DNA of 64,000 nt from contig NC_083567.1 of the NCBI RefSeq assembly GCF_019925205.1, positions 17,918,001-17,982,000 on the forward strand, written 5' to 3'. Source of the stretch: Metopolophium dirhodum (taxonomy: Eukaryota; Arthropoda; Insecta; Hemiptera; Aphididae). Position 1 is the stretch's first letter. Every line of letters starts with the position of its first letter. The notes beneath the pieces were generated by a model. It made no database searches. It was not told the origin of the DNA and saw only the letters and a program-made list of their open reading frames with translations. The translations under genes were made by a program, and so were the position numbers. Shown piece after piece: positions 1-14,202 of the stretch.

Positions 1-3000
1 CATATTATAATGTATATTATACAAAATGCTAATTACTTGAATCTGCAGATTATGTTTCATTTTTGTACAGTATATTATATTCGTATGAAACACGCAATTT
101 TATTAGTAAATTAAAAGACCTTGAGTTAATTTACACATAGATTGAATTGGAAAAGGGTCTTGTAAAGTTTGTTACAAGGCATGTATGGTTTATCAGTTTA
201 AACGCAGGGATCTTTAAGGGAAGGAAATACAAAGTTTTGTGACAAACTTTCTAAAAGTTGCCGACTATAATAATTTCCTATAATAAAAATACATTTCTTG
301 TGAAGAGAAATTTTTTTTTTTGAAACAATCTAATGTTTTCTGCTAAAGAATATATTTTTCTCTATAGCTGCTGATTTCCCGTAACTCGATTTATTTCGAC
401 TTTTTTTATTTTGTACGACACCAAAAAGTGACCTTTATAATGTTCAATATTTATTTTATTTACCAACCGATTGCCTTTTATGATCGCTTTCAACATACTT
501 GTATTATCGGATTGAGTATGTTGAATCGCTTTAAGTACTAGCAATTCTGTTGGATCCGTAAAATTATTACTCTGACCGAAATTCAGATATTTCAGGTACC
601 ACAAACAATCCCTAGATGTATATGTAGATGCATATTCAAGATGACCCAGCTATAATGGATTATAGGAAACTGTTCAGGATTTGGAAAACAGAATATAATT
701 TATAGTCAATTCTCTTTAATAATTTTATGATATCCGTCAATGTGAAAAATTTTCGTTTTCAAACTAATATCATGTATTCGATTAAAATACACATACTAGG
801 TATTATCTATTAGTTCTTCTTTCGATATAATACAAAATGCATTTATGATTACCAAATTTATTTCTAACTTCTACCAGAAAAAAATTAATACATATAAAAT
901 ACGATGCTTGGTTGTTTTAGTTTGACTATACTAAGTTCATGAGCAAATCGGTTAAGGTCCATCCACCTGGGAAAATAAAAACAGATTTATACAATACAGA
1001 TTTTTAATAAAGTCAAGTAAATGAGTGCACAATTTATTCAAATGGTCATTGTAAAACAATCTGACATGATTGGTGTATTCTTATTTCATAGCTCGATTTT
1101 ACGGAGAAAAGAATTAGACCCATAAAACTGTGCTTACTAGCAGCCTCTCAACCACCCTTTTTTCTATAAAAATTATCTTCAGACTTAAAATAAGGAAAAA
1201 CAACCATAATTGTAAAACCCCAATAATAAAGCTCAATATCTTCGTGACTTCTATTTAAACTTAATTTATAATTAATACAAATTCAGTAGTTATAAATTAT
1301 TTTTTAATAGGTATACCACTATACCTACATAATTTTTTGATGTATTACGGTTATTTCTCTCATGAATAGGTATATAAAATAATATAATTTTGTAGTATTT
1401 ATATATTAATGTATATCAAATCGGGAATGAAATTCAGATTAACTCGAGAATTTTTCGTTTTACATTTAAAAGTTTGATAAAAACGTTTCACAGTATTATT
1501 TTCAAAAGGAAAAAAAGTTAAACATTTGATATAATTTAAATATTTATTTTTTTTGAATTTTTTTATATTTTCATTAAAAAAAATATGTATGTTAGTTTTA
1601 TTTTAGTCACTTCATTTGAACTACCTGTATGAAAGAGTTAGTTTCAAATATTTCGAATCATATTTTAGAATTTTTCCTTGATTAACGAAGATTTGCGTTG
1701 ATATTTTCTGTTAAATTATTATCTTATTATATATTCTGTAGTAATTTGTATGTTATATTATAAATGTTAATAGATTAAACAAGTTCATCTAACTTAGTAA
1801 TAAAATGTCCTGTCCACTGGGAAATAACAATGCATTGTGTCTTCTATTTGGTATTCATGAACCAACACAAAAGCCAATAATTTCGTAGTTTCTTCAGAAG
1901 AGGACAGTAATCTAATTTATGAATATTAGTTTATGTATTAAAGTTTATGTTATATTAATAAAATATAAACTTCGTATAAATATATAATTTGTATATTTAT
2001 ACTATTTTTATTAAAGTTTTTATTTTTACCGACTCCGTAATTTTGATTTTTTTTTTTTTTGGGTAAAAATTGGCAGTTTATATTCTATTATAATATAGGA
2101 TAGTAAAAAAGTAATTTAATTGTCAGTACCTAATTTAAATTTTTAATATAGTTTATTATATTGTAGCAATAATACATCTTTTAAAGTTTCAACAAATTAT
2201 ATTATCTCCATTTATTCAAAACAATAAGCTGAATAAACACTCAGATAAAGTACATGGCATGTATACGAGTACTTTAATAAAAAAATATTAGATATTTCTT
2301 TACATAACTTGTTTAACTCCAATATATGATGAGCACCAAAAGTATCTTAATGACAATGTGGAAAATACAAAATAATATTTTTAGTGTATTTATTTCTAAA
2401 AGCACAAATATAAATGCAATATAAATCTCAACCGTTGCTGTTATAATTTTCCCATTTATTTATGACTAGTTACTACACTCAATTTATTTTAATATTCGTT
2501 GTTATTTTTTTTAACTAAAATTTATATTATGTTTATTGTAACGAATGTTTTAAAATTTAAATTATCATTTGTTAATGATTGAAAACCTTAAAGTTACTAA
2601 TTATCTAATTATTTTAGTAATGTGTACATTGCCTGAGTTTTTCATAAGACATTAAAAATAATTTTAAATACTTTTATACAAACAAATTGCTTAAATACTC
2701 GTATAAAAAACAGAAAGCATTTGTGACATTTAGTTGCACTATTGGATACATGTTAATATTATTTTTGTTATAAATATTTAAAATATTTATAAATAATACT
2801 TATTATTATGTCCCTGGAATTTTATCAGTTTATGTAATGCGAGTTTATTACAAAGAGGGTTTATGAAACCCGAATAGTTTGTTAAAAAAAGATAAGTATT
2901 CCTAATATTTACAGTACCGTACCGGTGGATTATTGTGTTAGACATTTAAATCTTTTTACACATTCTATATGAATAGGTATTATGGTACTATAAATTAGTA

Positions 3001-6000
3001 TAATACTTAAATATATTTTTTTAACCATATTATATAGTAATAAATTAATAATAAAAAAAAAAATTGTAAAATATACATTACGCACAGTATTCATAGTGCT
3101 TTTTTATATAAGGTACTATTTTATTATAAATAGAATATAATATACACACGGCAGCTATAATGATAATTTATATTCATTTATTGTGTATTGTAATATTTTC
3201 TATGGTATGGTATGGTATACCGTAAACAATTTTTTATCCATTTTTATTTACCTATTTATATTTTTGGCAATTTAAATTTAGAATTGTACCTATTCATTCA
3301 TAATACTATTGGCTATTTTATTTTTATAATAAAATCAGAATTTTTTGTCAGCATGCCTGAATTTTAATAGTGCATAAGATGTTTGAGATTACATTCTGTG
3401 AGACATTTTATAGTTGTTGGCAAATGGTAGTTGGTCATAGCAAGATGACTTAATCATTACAAAATTCTGTACTTCCAAGAACAATATAATGTGATTAAAA
3501 TTAATAGTAGATTATTTTTTTGCCTATACAAATGCTATTCTGACTGGCTTTTGTTTTTTCGACTCTTTTATAATAATGATTAATGAGCTTCATTCCTCAC
3601 ACTATACTTGTTTTAATAACTTGACGGTTGCACCACTCATATTTCATGAGTTAGGAATTCTTTAGAAAGTCGCCACCTCTTTTGCCTTTAGTAAATTATG
3701 TTTTATTTCCCTCAAAAATAATGAGCAAGCAAATTCAATTTTTCCTCGCTTATCCTTAATATTTTAACTCTCAAATGACATTATTTAAAAATGCCGTTGG
3801 TTCTATATACTCGGAATTTCTCGTGTAATAAAAATGTATACAGGAGTTGACGAAATTAATCAATTCATTTTGACATAATAAATTGATCGTTTTTACTTTC
3901 TATAGCATACTAAAATTCAATTTTATTATTGATTTGGGTAGTTTTTTTTTATATTTTTTTGTTTTAGTTTCTGGTGGACCAAATAGTGTGAGTTGTAATG
4001 AAATATATATGAGTACCTAGTAGATCGAGAGAGTTGATTTTATAAGGTGATCATTAGTTTTGGGTTAACATTTTCAGGTGTAGGTACCTAGTAAACAGAG
4101 ATATTTTGTTTTACGTTTTATTTTATATGATACCATATTTAAAAATTAATTAAACTATATTGTTTCTTTTACTTCAACACTCAATGCACCAATTAATAAT
4201 TAAATTCGAGTTTACCATAGACATGTATAAAAAAAATGAGTTTAGCCGTTTATAGGTGTTCACAATGACAATGATTTTTATCTTATCAGTTAATATAACA
4301 TTTTTCCTTGTTGTGGCGTCTTTTTATTATACTTGATAATGTATCCATTTTTTCTAATTAAATATTTTTTAAATTTACTTTTTGGCATGTTTAGTGAACT
4401 AATTAAAATGCAGAATATAAAAAAAATCATGTTCTTAAAATTATTATTATTTGGTGGAGACTATATTTTTCGATGAAAAGATTATTTTATTTATTCACCT
4501 CATCTCATCAAAAAAAGTGACAAAGATTAAAGTTTAGAAAAAGTTCTTCTATTGAAGGGGCATGCTGTGTAAAGTTTTAATATCTTATCCTACCCTTTTG
4601 CCATTAGAAGCCATAGACATCCGTTCGACACGTTTCGAACCATTGTTATAATATTTCAAATGTGATTTTCTACCTTCAACTCTGAACTTCTATCATTTTC
4701 TTCGCGCTACATTATAGTAAAACTGTACGCATAGTGTTTTCCAATTCACTTTGCCATACTGGTCATGGCCTATAAAAATAAACGTTTTTGGATTCATGAT
4801 CGAAAAGTTCCATTAGAATAAGTCGTGTGCATAACATGAGGATATAGGTTTTTATTTTATAAATAATGCAAAAAAGGGAAACATGCGCCTTTAGTCTGAA
4901 TCTTGAAAATCGCATCTTAGATTTATGAAAAGAAGAGACACTTGTTGAAGGTAGATCGTTTTATTCACCATTTATATGTAAGCAACCATGACATATATTA
5001 TTGTGAATTTAAGTGTTGTATGTTGTCTTCCTTTCATGATTACATCATTATCCAGGCTTTAATAAAGATTTACTAATTATGAACAGTACAACTTAGTTAT
5101 TAATAAAGGTATTTATATTCAATTTTTTTTAACCTACCTTTATTCGTTTTATCTTAATACAGTTTTAACTACACATAATATTAAAAATATACTAAATCAT
5201 GTAAATATATTATATATAATTATTATAATATTATATCTATATATTCAATAAATATTTTTATACACATTAGACATAATTTGAAAATCTTAACCAATAATAT
5301 ATAATAATAATATTGTATATTTTATATAATAACATTATATTATACAGCTATCTTTTTCGTATAATTTAAAAATGTGGTTTTCAATATTGTATAATTTAAT
5401 AGTTTCAAAATGTTGAATTTAATTAAAAATATGTACCTATATTTTGGGTGTTAAATTAAGTTAAAATCAAGATGCTTATTGAAATTACATTTATGAAGGT
5501 TAAAACTTTGTGATGAACCCGATATATTCATTGGGATCCGTTTAATTTAGATAAAAGCTATTGGTATGTAATAAACACAATGTTTATTATGTTTATACAT
5601 TATTTAATATATATATCAAATACTAACACTTTAAATATATATATGACAATCCTTTGAATGAATGTATTTGGTAATTTGTAAATGTTTCGGATGTGAACGA
5701 ATAACTGTAGACATATTGATTCAGTGATTACTTATACTATCGTAGGTTCTAAGTAATTGGTTCGCGTATTGGTAGCTAAAGTTTTTTGAAAGTTGATGAA
5801 CCGTACACAAACTTACAATGAGCCTGCCGAAATCGAAATTATGGATAAGATTATTTCCAATTCGTGAACGTGTGGTAAATGGTTTCAAATAAAATTTAAT
5901 TGTTTGGAACTCGAATTAATGGGACTGTTAATATGGCACATTGATATATATTGTAGATAATAATAATTAATATTTATCAAAGTATTTGTGTACTATACTC

Positions 6001-6338
6001 GTGTGCTATTTGTTTTTTCTTGTTATTAGACTTTTTAGAAAAAATCTAGTTATAATAAATAGTTATATTATTATATAGTTTCTAGTAGATACTTATCTAA
6101 CTCAATGATGTTTCAGATATTTGTAGAAAATTCAAACTTTTTTACTATTCTCTGTCACAGTGTAGCCCCTAAATACGGATTTGTTTAGGATTTTTTTTAT
6201 TGACATTTCATTGTTGTAATTGTTCTAAATGTCTTATATACCGATGCGTACTTATGTTATAACGTTTGTAGTGTGTAATATACAATCTATTCGTATATTG
6301 TGTTTTTAAACGATTCAAAAATAATAATATAGGTTTTT
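1..6338. other. AT-rich non-coding sequence
   Basis: I see no supportable gene here. The sequence is A/T runs and short TA-rich tracts, with stop codons dense in all frames. The only open frame of any length (362-604, minus, 80 codons) has A/T-driven composition and no recognisable domain. Slightly less AT-rich patches at about 3540-3700 and 4560-4960 could be conserved non-coding elements, but I cannot show conservation from one sequence. Upstream intergenic DNA or intron are both possible. Confidence 0.6.
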
Positions 6339-6860
6339 TTAAAGATGTGCAGTCTGTACAAGACTGTAGCAATTATCGGACACGCGGGCGACTGTTTGTA
6401 TAGTACGGGAAACCCACCCCCGACCTTACCCAACCTGGACCGTGTCGGCCGCCTGGTTGCGATAACGACGGCCGAGATCGAACGAAACAAAAAATCGGTT
6501 TCCGCGACGCCTCGGCCATCCGCGGCGGTTTGTTGGCCGTCCAGGTTGTAGGAGGGAAGGGGTTGCGTAGAAGATAGCAATTTTGATTCAAATCTAATCG
6601 CGTGCGCGCAATCTGTACGTAGCTGCAGGTGTCGCGTGGGTGTTAAACACGGGTGTCCGTCACGCGAAAAACACATGCGTTTTTCTTTTTCTCTCACCTC
6701 TATAGCTACAATTGGTGGGTCTTTGTATTTTTTTCGCAGGTGTCGTCGTCTTCTTTGTCGTATAGTGCGCTGGAACGACTATTTATAATAATAATATACT
6801 ATAACGATCGCTCTAGTTTAAGTATCGTAACGTCAAGGGTGGACGAATGACCTCCGTCGA
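6339..6860. promoter_or_regulatory. CpG-rich block, probable promoter or 5' UTR of the downstream exon
   Basis: Composition changes abruptly from AT-rich to CpG-rich between about 6370 and 6680, and falls again before the exon block at 6940-7360. A pyrimidine-rich stretch followed by CAG ends at 6739 and looks like a splice acceptor, so a non-coding 5' exon could start at 6740 and run into the coding exon. An A/T-rich TATA-like stretch lies near 6780. Open frames in this block (for example 136 codons on the minus strand, 6287-6697) have no recognisable domain and are probably a by-product of the GC content. The promoter role is inferred from composition and position only. Confidence 0.4.
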
Positions 6861-7057
6861 AACCAAATTCAAACCAACAAACACACTCCATTAAATATCA
6901 TAATACAATATTGTATATTGTTATACATGTTTTAAATAATTTTCGCCGATCGATTTTCTACGGTTAAACACGGTAGGACGACTGTCATTCGAATGACATT
7001 GCAACTTCCGTCGTCGTCGCCGTCGCCGCCGCCGCTGCCGCTGACGACGGTGTGCTG

Positions 7058-7360
7058 ATGGAGTCGCTGGAGCGGTGGATGCGGGTGGGCGGCAGCAGGA
7101 CGCCGAGTAACGTGGTCGGCGAGGTGGTGGCCGGCGTGGGAGGAGGCGCGGCGGCCGCCGTCGGCCAGGCGCCAACGCTGGTCTCTGCCGCCGCCGCCGC
7201 AGCCGCAGCAGCAGCCGCCGCCTCTGCCGCCACACAGCCGACGCCCGGTGTCGCGGCGCTCGTCCGAAAGGGCCGGCGCCATCTGAGCGCCACTTTCTGC
7301 CTGGCCGGCGACACCATGGAGGGAATCATACAATGCCTGGTCTTCCTCAAGGCATTTTCG
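7058..7360 (+). CDS. Candidate first coding exon with poly-alanine run; product not recognised
   Basis: The frame is open from just after a stop at 6974 and first meets ATG at 7058, beginning MESLERWMRVGG. It continues through a Gly/Ala/Val-rich stretch, a run of 12 alanines, and a basic patch (RKGRRH), then ends ...GDTMEGIIQCLVFLKAFS. A consensus-like donor (TCG then GTACGT) starts at 7361, which would give a phase 0 intron. The 7058 ATG has a weak context. A second in-frame ATG at 7316 has a strong one (ACACC before ATGG) and would start a short hydrophobic N-terminus (MEGIIQCLVFLKAFS) that resembles the beginning of a signal peptide. The true protein may therefore start at 7316, with the poly-Ala part lying in the 5' UTR. 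No domain is visible, so I give no function. The rest of the gene would lie beyond a long intron to the right. Confidence 0.42.
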
Positions 7361-8039
7361 GTACGTTTTTTTCTCTAAAAATTTCTGTTAACCTGCATCG
7401 CTGACGAATGATGATTGATAAATCACGTGTTTCGGTGTAAAAAACCGATTACGTCCGTATGTCATAATATTATTATTATAGTGACATCGAATTTTCAGTG
7501 GCAACATGCATCAATCCTACAAGACATATTGGTATCAGATAGTGCAAGTGTAGCGGTTTTGGTACATACAAAAACATATTTTGCCCGATATTATAAAATT
7601 TTAGGTTTTGTAGAATTAAAATTATAATTTTCTTGGAAGGGAATATGTGAACATTATATAAACGCGGTAAACAAGTATTGTATATTTAATGAATTTACCC
7701 AGTTGAAACGAATAATACATTTGACACGAAGTTGTTTAGAAAAAAATCGTGCAAATGTAATAAGTACCTAGTATTGTAAATTCGTAATATATTTAAAATC
7801 GATTTTTTAAACTCGAGTGGTACGTACAATAATTATTATAAATCCTTCAAAATATAAGTTCTAAGCTACAAAATGCATATTATACAGAAACAATTAAATT
7901 TCGAACCGTGTTTTTTTTATGTGTTGTTTCAAAAAATATATTTTAATGCAAACATTATTAAATTTCTTTCACTCGGCGTTATAGGTAGGCTATTTAGCTA
8001 CATTTCTGTTATGAGTTCATTTCGCCGGTATCTCAATGA
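7361..8039. other. AT-rich sequence after the splice donor, probable intron start
   Basis: Composition drops back to AT-rich directly after the donor at 7361. I see no acceptor with an open frame nearby that would make a convincing second exon. The 70-codon frame at 7415-7627 has no recognisable features. Confidence 0.4.
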
Positions 8040-8414
8040 ATGTGAACCATAGATATCTTAAGACTGGATAGGACATTGGGCTTATCGACTGAGACTAAAG
8101 TGATACAATTTTTGAGGTTATAAGAGTTCCTTAATTATTGATATATGTAAACACGATTTAAAAAAACAAAAACAAATAATAAAATCATGAATATGAAATA
8201 ACAATTTAATTTTTTAATTATAATTTATAGCATATTATAATTTAATAATCATAATAATTATTATAATTTTGTTACCTAACCTTAAAAAGCACTGTTATTG
8301 TCTATCTTTCTCGTAGATATTGAACTTCCTTTCTTCCCCAAAAAAAGACCGCAACCTCTTACGAAGCCAGTATAGGCGTGTCCTATCAATTCTTATAATA
8401 TCTATGATGTGAAC
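8040..8414. mobile_element. hAT-type MITE, 359 bp, with 8-bp target-site duplication
   Basis: The element runs from 8048 to 8406. Its ends are terminal inverted repeats of 28 bp that match at 24 positions (outer sequence CATAGATAT). It is flanked by identical 8-bp direct repeats ATGTGAAC at 8040-8047 and 8407-8414. An 8-bp duplication is the signature of hAT-superfamily transposition. The interior has no open frame and no transposase, so this is a non-autonomous element that depended on a transposase made elsewhere. Mismatches between the two inverted repeats suggest some age, while the intact duplication confirms the boundaries. Confidence 0.85.
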
Positions 8415-11400
8415 TATAAACAAAATTGAATGAAAACATTAATTAAAAAAATATAGGTAACAAGAAGTTTGAGTTGGCTAATTTTGAACGCCGATGCAAA
8501 AAACTACATAAATATTGATTATTTATTATTTTATTATTTCGTAGTATAAATGTGTTTGTTAATTATTAGATAGGTACTATTGTTTTCGTTACAGGTCATT
8601 ACTGCACATACCTAATCTTTGTAAAGCCAATTCTTTATTTAATAACAATATATCCTTTGTAATTAATATAATAATGTGTTTACAGTTTACATCTATTTTT
8701 ATGTCATCATCATTTTTATTAAATTAAATAGTACATTTCTATTCTTACTTCGAAAATTATAACTGTAAATAGTACCGAGGTTTTTACTTTTTACGTCTTT
8801 ATGAGGTTTAAGTACAAAAAGGGTCTAAACAATTAATGTGTTGTATCATGTCCAAAGGGCTTAGAGGGTTAAGGTCTTAAAAATGTCCGCAATGAAAAAG
8901 GTTACAGAATGACCTTTTTGCACGTGACCAAACTGAATGTCAAACACAACTTAAACTACAATCATATTTAATTGTATATTTATAATAATATATAAAAACC
9001 CAAGTATAATACTATAATTTGTGCTGGATCGGGGAAAAATATTTATTTATTAAATTGATGATGGTCTTAATAAAAATCTGACAAACAAAAGATATCATTT
9101 TCATGTGTTTATTTGAGAATGATACAAGTTTATTTCAACTTTCAAAGGGTTCTACTCGATTTAGTAAAAATAAACTGCATCGAATGCATAAAGTGATAAT
9201 GACGTCACATGCATTTATCATAGAATTTGCTTACTCAATATATTTTATAATTGCGTCGACACTGAAATTGATCTATATAAATCTCTTGTGATGTTTTGAC
9301 GCATTCGATTTATGTTGCTGCTTCATTCGATTTATATTTAGGAAAACGCATTTAGCGTAACAATAATTAATGAATAATTCTTTTTATGTTGCCGTATTCA
9401 AGAACATAAAAAAAACAAAATAGAATTTATTAGTAATTCTTAGATTATTGGTTTGCTATCTATTGTACTTATACTAAGAAACAATGTTGAAGGTTTTAAT
9501 TTGACTATAAAATAATATACAAGTTTTTAAACCTATCTGATAAAATTGTATTATTTTGGCTAATGAAAGAGGATAAGATACATGTTTTTAACCTAATTAT
9601 AATATGCATAAGTAGCTCAATAAAATGTGAGAAACTAGTCTATAATTGTACTTTTGTAATAATTTAACTTACTCTTTATGTAAGTATGTACAATTCGCTT
9701 TAATATACTTATGATTTAATAACTTTAGACTGTAATATCGTATGATATGTAACTGTAACAAATATAAACTAGATTCTAGAACCTTGTTATTGTAAAATAA
9801 ATAGATATAATAAATATTAATAATACAATTATTTAAAAAAATAATTATTTTTTGGATTATTATTATTATTATTATTATATAATGTTTCTGTTTAATAATA
9901 ATAACATTTTTCAATAACAGTTATGTTACAAAATATTTAATCTGAGTACCTTGAGACAATTTATAATAAATATAAATATATAATTTGATACTTACAATCC
10001 TTATATATAGTATATTTATAATAAATACAATCATATTTACCTGCTAATCATTTTATTAATTCTCGTTTTTTTGTAGATATATTTTATGTTTAGGTAGGCA
10101 AATAATTGTATTGGAACTATGTATTATTTTATAATGTAGTTTTTATGTTATTTCTAACCAATACAATTTTAAACAAATTAATTAATTTTAATCTAGTATA
10201 ATAAAGTTGAAACTGAATTTGAATTCCCGATATATAGTGCTTTGACATTTGAAATTTTAGACATGATTAATTAATTCCATTATGTTAATTGAGAAATGTG
10301 AAAACTGCCAGTTGGTTGGAAATTATAGAACGATACATAAACGTGGCAGCAAAATATTCCTATTGGGTACTTACTGGGTAGTTGATTTCTGGTATTTTTA
10401 TTTTATATTAAATATTCATTAATTGTTATGACAATTCAATTATCGCTGCTTTGTTATCTTGTCGCGTACATATAGTTATAAGTGGAATGGGATTAGACAA
10501 TTAATTTTTGTTTTGGGTAGTTTTATATTATTGTCATTTAATGATGATTGAATATATTTATAAATTTGTAAATTTATAAATGGACGATAGTAATTCAAAA
10601 ATCTGTATACCTAGTATTTTAAAATTGATGTTATGATTTATTTAAAACATTTTAATATAATTTTCTTTTAGTGGTAGTCTAAATATTAAATTAAGAATAG
10701 ATTGTCTTAATGCATACATATTACATATTATATTCAACGACTTAAATTAGCCTTCTATTTATGGACAATATTAATCGATGTATTTAATTTGATATTATTT
10801 TAAAAGTTTATAATTAAAGTCGAGAGGTGTATATTTGCTTAATATAAATAATTTATATAATCTACAGTTAAACGACATAAATGTTTCAAAGTAAGTTATG
10901 AACTTCAAAATTGAGTCCCGTTAATTAGTCTATCTCACTGATGCGTTCTTTCTTAATTTAAGGGTACATTTCGTGCTGCTCTTTAACCACTTTACTAAAA
11001 CTTTGAAACTATAATGTATAAAAACCTCAAACACAGATAGTAATTTTCGTGCTCATTTTTAATTTATTTTAAATAACTACGGTGATGTTAAAGTTGCTAA
11101 GTTTATGTGCTTCTGATAATTATGAAATTAATTAACTTTTCTTTTCTTGTTAGTTCAACTACTTAACCTTTTGTTGTCATTGATTTCAAAAAGTTTTGGT
11201 TTTTTTTTCAAATCACATTTCATATTGTACGATTAACATAATTTGATAATTGTTGACATTATTGTTTTACGATGTTTTGAAGACTACCTCAGTTCTCTGT
11301 TAGTTACTTCAGCAAAGAATGGGAGTATAGAGTAGATTTGATGAATACCGTTTCCAGTTCCATAACTAATACAATACCATATAGTGTGTACTGTGTATGT

Positions 11401-14202
11401 ATTCATATATATATTTAATATTTGTACATACATTGCGTATTTATATACAAATATATTATATATATTTATATATGTAGGTACATAGGAAAGCGATGACTCT
11501 ATGTGGAAATGGCAACTGCGTTGACCGGAAAAGCAACGCAACTTTGTGATTCCACCTCCTCTCTTTGCCTCGACCAATCCGCACTTTACGCAGCGGACAC
11601 CGATTTACTGGTCATTCAACTATTTCCCCTTTTCCTCTCTTTCAACAAGACAATGGGTCGCTATAATAATTTATGACTTGTGTGTTTTTGTGACAGCTTC
11701 AAAATTTCCATGTGGTTTTTCACGGTCCAATACGTATTTAGTTCTTGCACACAAATTGTCACTATTACGTGTATATTGTTAAAATATAATTTGTTTAGTT
11801 TCTGCAGCAAATGAAAAATAATTTTAAAACTGAAAGTCTTTGCTGTATAATAATTATTACACTTAAGATAACATCCAATATTCTTTTATATTGATACTTA
11901 AATAAAAAATAAATAAATATGATTAGTAATTGTAAACAAAGTGTATTGTATTGCTCAAGATGAAAACCAACTTTTTAATGTGTATGTTACGCAATTGATT
12001 TTGTAAGCTGGCTATTGTCGATTTACGGATTAACGGTAGCTTTAAAATCATGGATACAAAACTTGTTTATTTTACCATAGCTTTTATTTTTTTATAAAAA
12101 TATGTACTTCATAGTTTGTTACACATGGTGGAAAGATGATAGTTATAATCTATGGACATTTAAAATTTAAATTAAAAATACATCAAATACATTGAACATG
12201 ATTTTAAAATGTCGAGAATATAATTTTTATTTCATAGGACAATATTACTTTTAATTTATATAACTACTGAATTTTCTCTGCTATTTTATTGATATGCGTA
12301 AAGAAATTTTAGTAAATGTTTTACAAAAAAATATTAAGGAAATAGGTAGACATTTTTAAAGAAACCTATCTTATTTTATTTTTTAAACTAAATCTTATAT
12401 AGCCTAGTTTTATTTGTTTTTTATTTTCAACACCGTTTGTATAATTTATACATTTGTTTAATGAATTTCGTTGTTTGGATTACTTATTATGATATTGTGA
12501 AATAGTGTATAAATGTTGCGTAAATCATTGTTGTTTTTCATACGAAGAGCAAGTCATTAACTTCTCGATCGGTATAATTTTCTATTATACCGGTGAGGAT
12601 GTTTAGTTACCGGCCAGAGGGCCACATGCGGGTTACGTGTAAAATATTACGCGGGGTGTAAGGTTAATGAATATCCCTTTTTAACCCTTAAAACTGTTGT
12701 TAAATTTCTCGTAAACGCGCACTTTGATAATGGCCGTGCGATGGTACTTAAGATTGATGAAGCTATTACCTAGTGCCGATATTCAAGCAGAACCATTGTT
12801 ATAGTTTCTTAAAATATAATTTTTCCATTTACAATATTTCTGGTTTGTATTATATCTTCGTATCATATATTATTATATTATTTTACATTGCTTATTTCTT
12901 AATAAGTTGTAATAAGAATCGCCGTATTTGTGAATGTGTTATAATCAATATAATTGATCGAATAGTAAAATATAATATAATATTCATATTATGTAGGTAT
13001 TCCTAGTTATCAACAAAATTATGGAATAGTAATTTATTTTGTAAACAATGATTTAAAAGTAAGAAATAAAAAAAAATGGATTTTTTTTTCACTAAAATTT
13101 GTTTTATGGTAGATTTTTTATATTTTATGTTCCCGGAGGTGTAATAATGTAGTATTTCCTGCATATTTTCAACAAAATAATATATTTCAATGCTTCGGTA
13201 CATAAAAATGTATATATATTTTTAATATTGTAAAAATTGTACATCTGGATACAAAATATTTGAAGTTATGCTTACTACCTATATTCACCTATATGAAATT
13301 AAATTAGAAATAATAATAATAATTATATCAGCACAATAACAAAAGTTATTATTATTTCTTTTCGCATAAATATACTGATATAATATCACTGTATAGACGA
13401 CATTTTATAGTTACAGGATTACAGCCACATACTTGTTTGAAAGTACATAATATAATACACTCCTGTTTAAAATGTTTACTCCTTCCATTTTTTTTTATAT
13501 AATTGTGGACCAAATAGATGACATAAAATATTTCAACAAACAATATTATATTATATTTTTTATTTTTTTAAAAGGAAAAATGGCCAGATAGATATTCAAT
13601 TAAATAATAGCTGTCTGTCTCACTGTAATGACGCCAAGAATTAATTGCTATGCTTTTAAAGTGGTTAAAATTATTTTTGCCGTTTATGTTTTATAGTTTT
13701 TAAAAACTACTTATATACCTATACACAATAATATACATTTTAATTCCGTAAAATAGCAACAATTAGCGGCTATTACCTTATTTGTAATTATTTTTTATTA
13801 GAGTATAATATTACTTTGATAAAATAATGAAATTATAAATGTAAGGTATGAAAAAAAACTTTTTCGACATTACTTTATCGTTAAAATTAATAATTCATAA
13901 ACAATAATTATGTAAACAAAACGTTATAATGTAGCCTAAATTAGAAGATACAGTGACATGATGCGTGGGTGGTGGGTACTTATATTATTATACGTTGCTT
14001 GACTCCTCATACCATATTGCTATGTTGTGAACCTATTGTAAATACGAAGTCAATAATAATAACCAATGCATTTACAAACTTAATCAAAGCACAATTATAT
14101 TTAGGGTTTTTCGTTTTTCAAAGTGCTTATAAATAAATAAGAAACCAAAAGATGTTTTAAATGTACCAAGAATGTTAATTTTTAATGTTATATAAAAAAA
14201 AA
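8415..14202. other. AT-rich non-coding sequence
   Basis: No gene is recognised. Open frames here are short and A/T-driven. A less AT-rich patch at about 12540-12760 and another at 11500-11720 could be conserved regulatory sequence or an unrecognised exon. Two copies of a CATTCGATTTAT word lie close together near 9304-9336. A run of TTATTATTATTATTATTATT at about 9857 is a simple repeat. Confidence 0.5.

Noticed and set aside
6287..6697. 136-codon minus-strand protein
   Set aside because: No domain, it overlaps other frames in GC-rich DNA, and it lies where a promoter is expected.
6921..7350. Minus-strand Arg/Pro- or Ala-rich proteins opposite the candidate exon
   Set aside because: They are antisense readings of GCC/GCG repeats; the plus strand has the better start context and splice donor.
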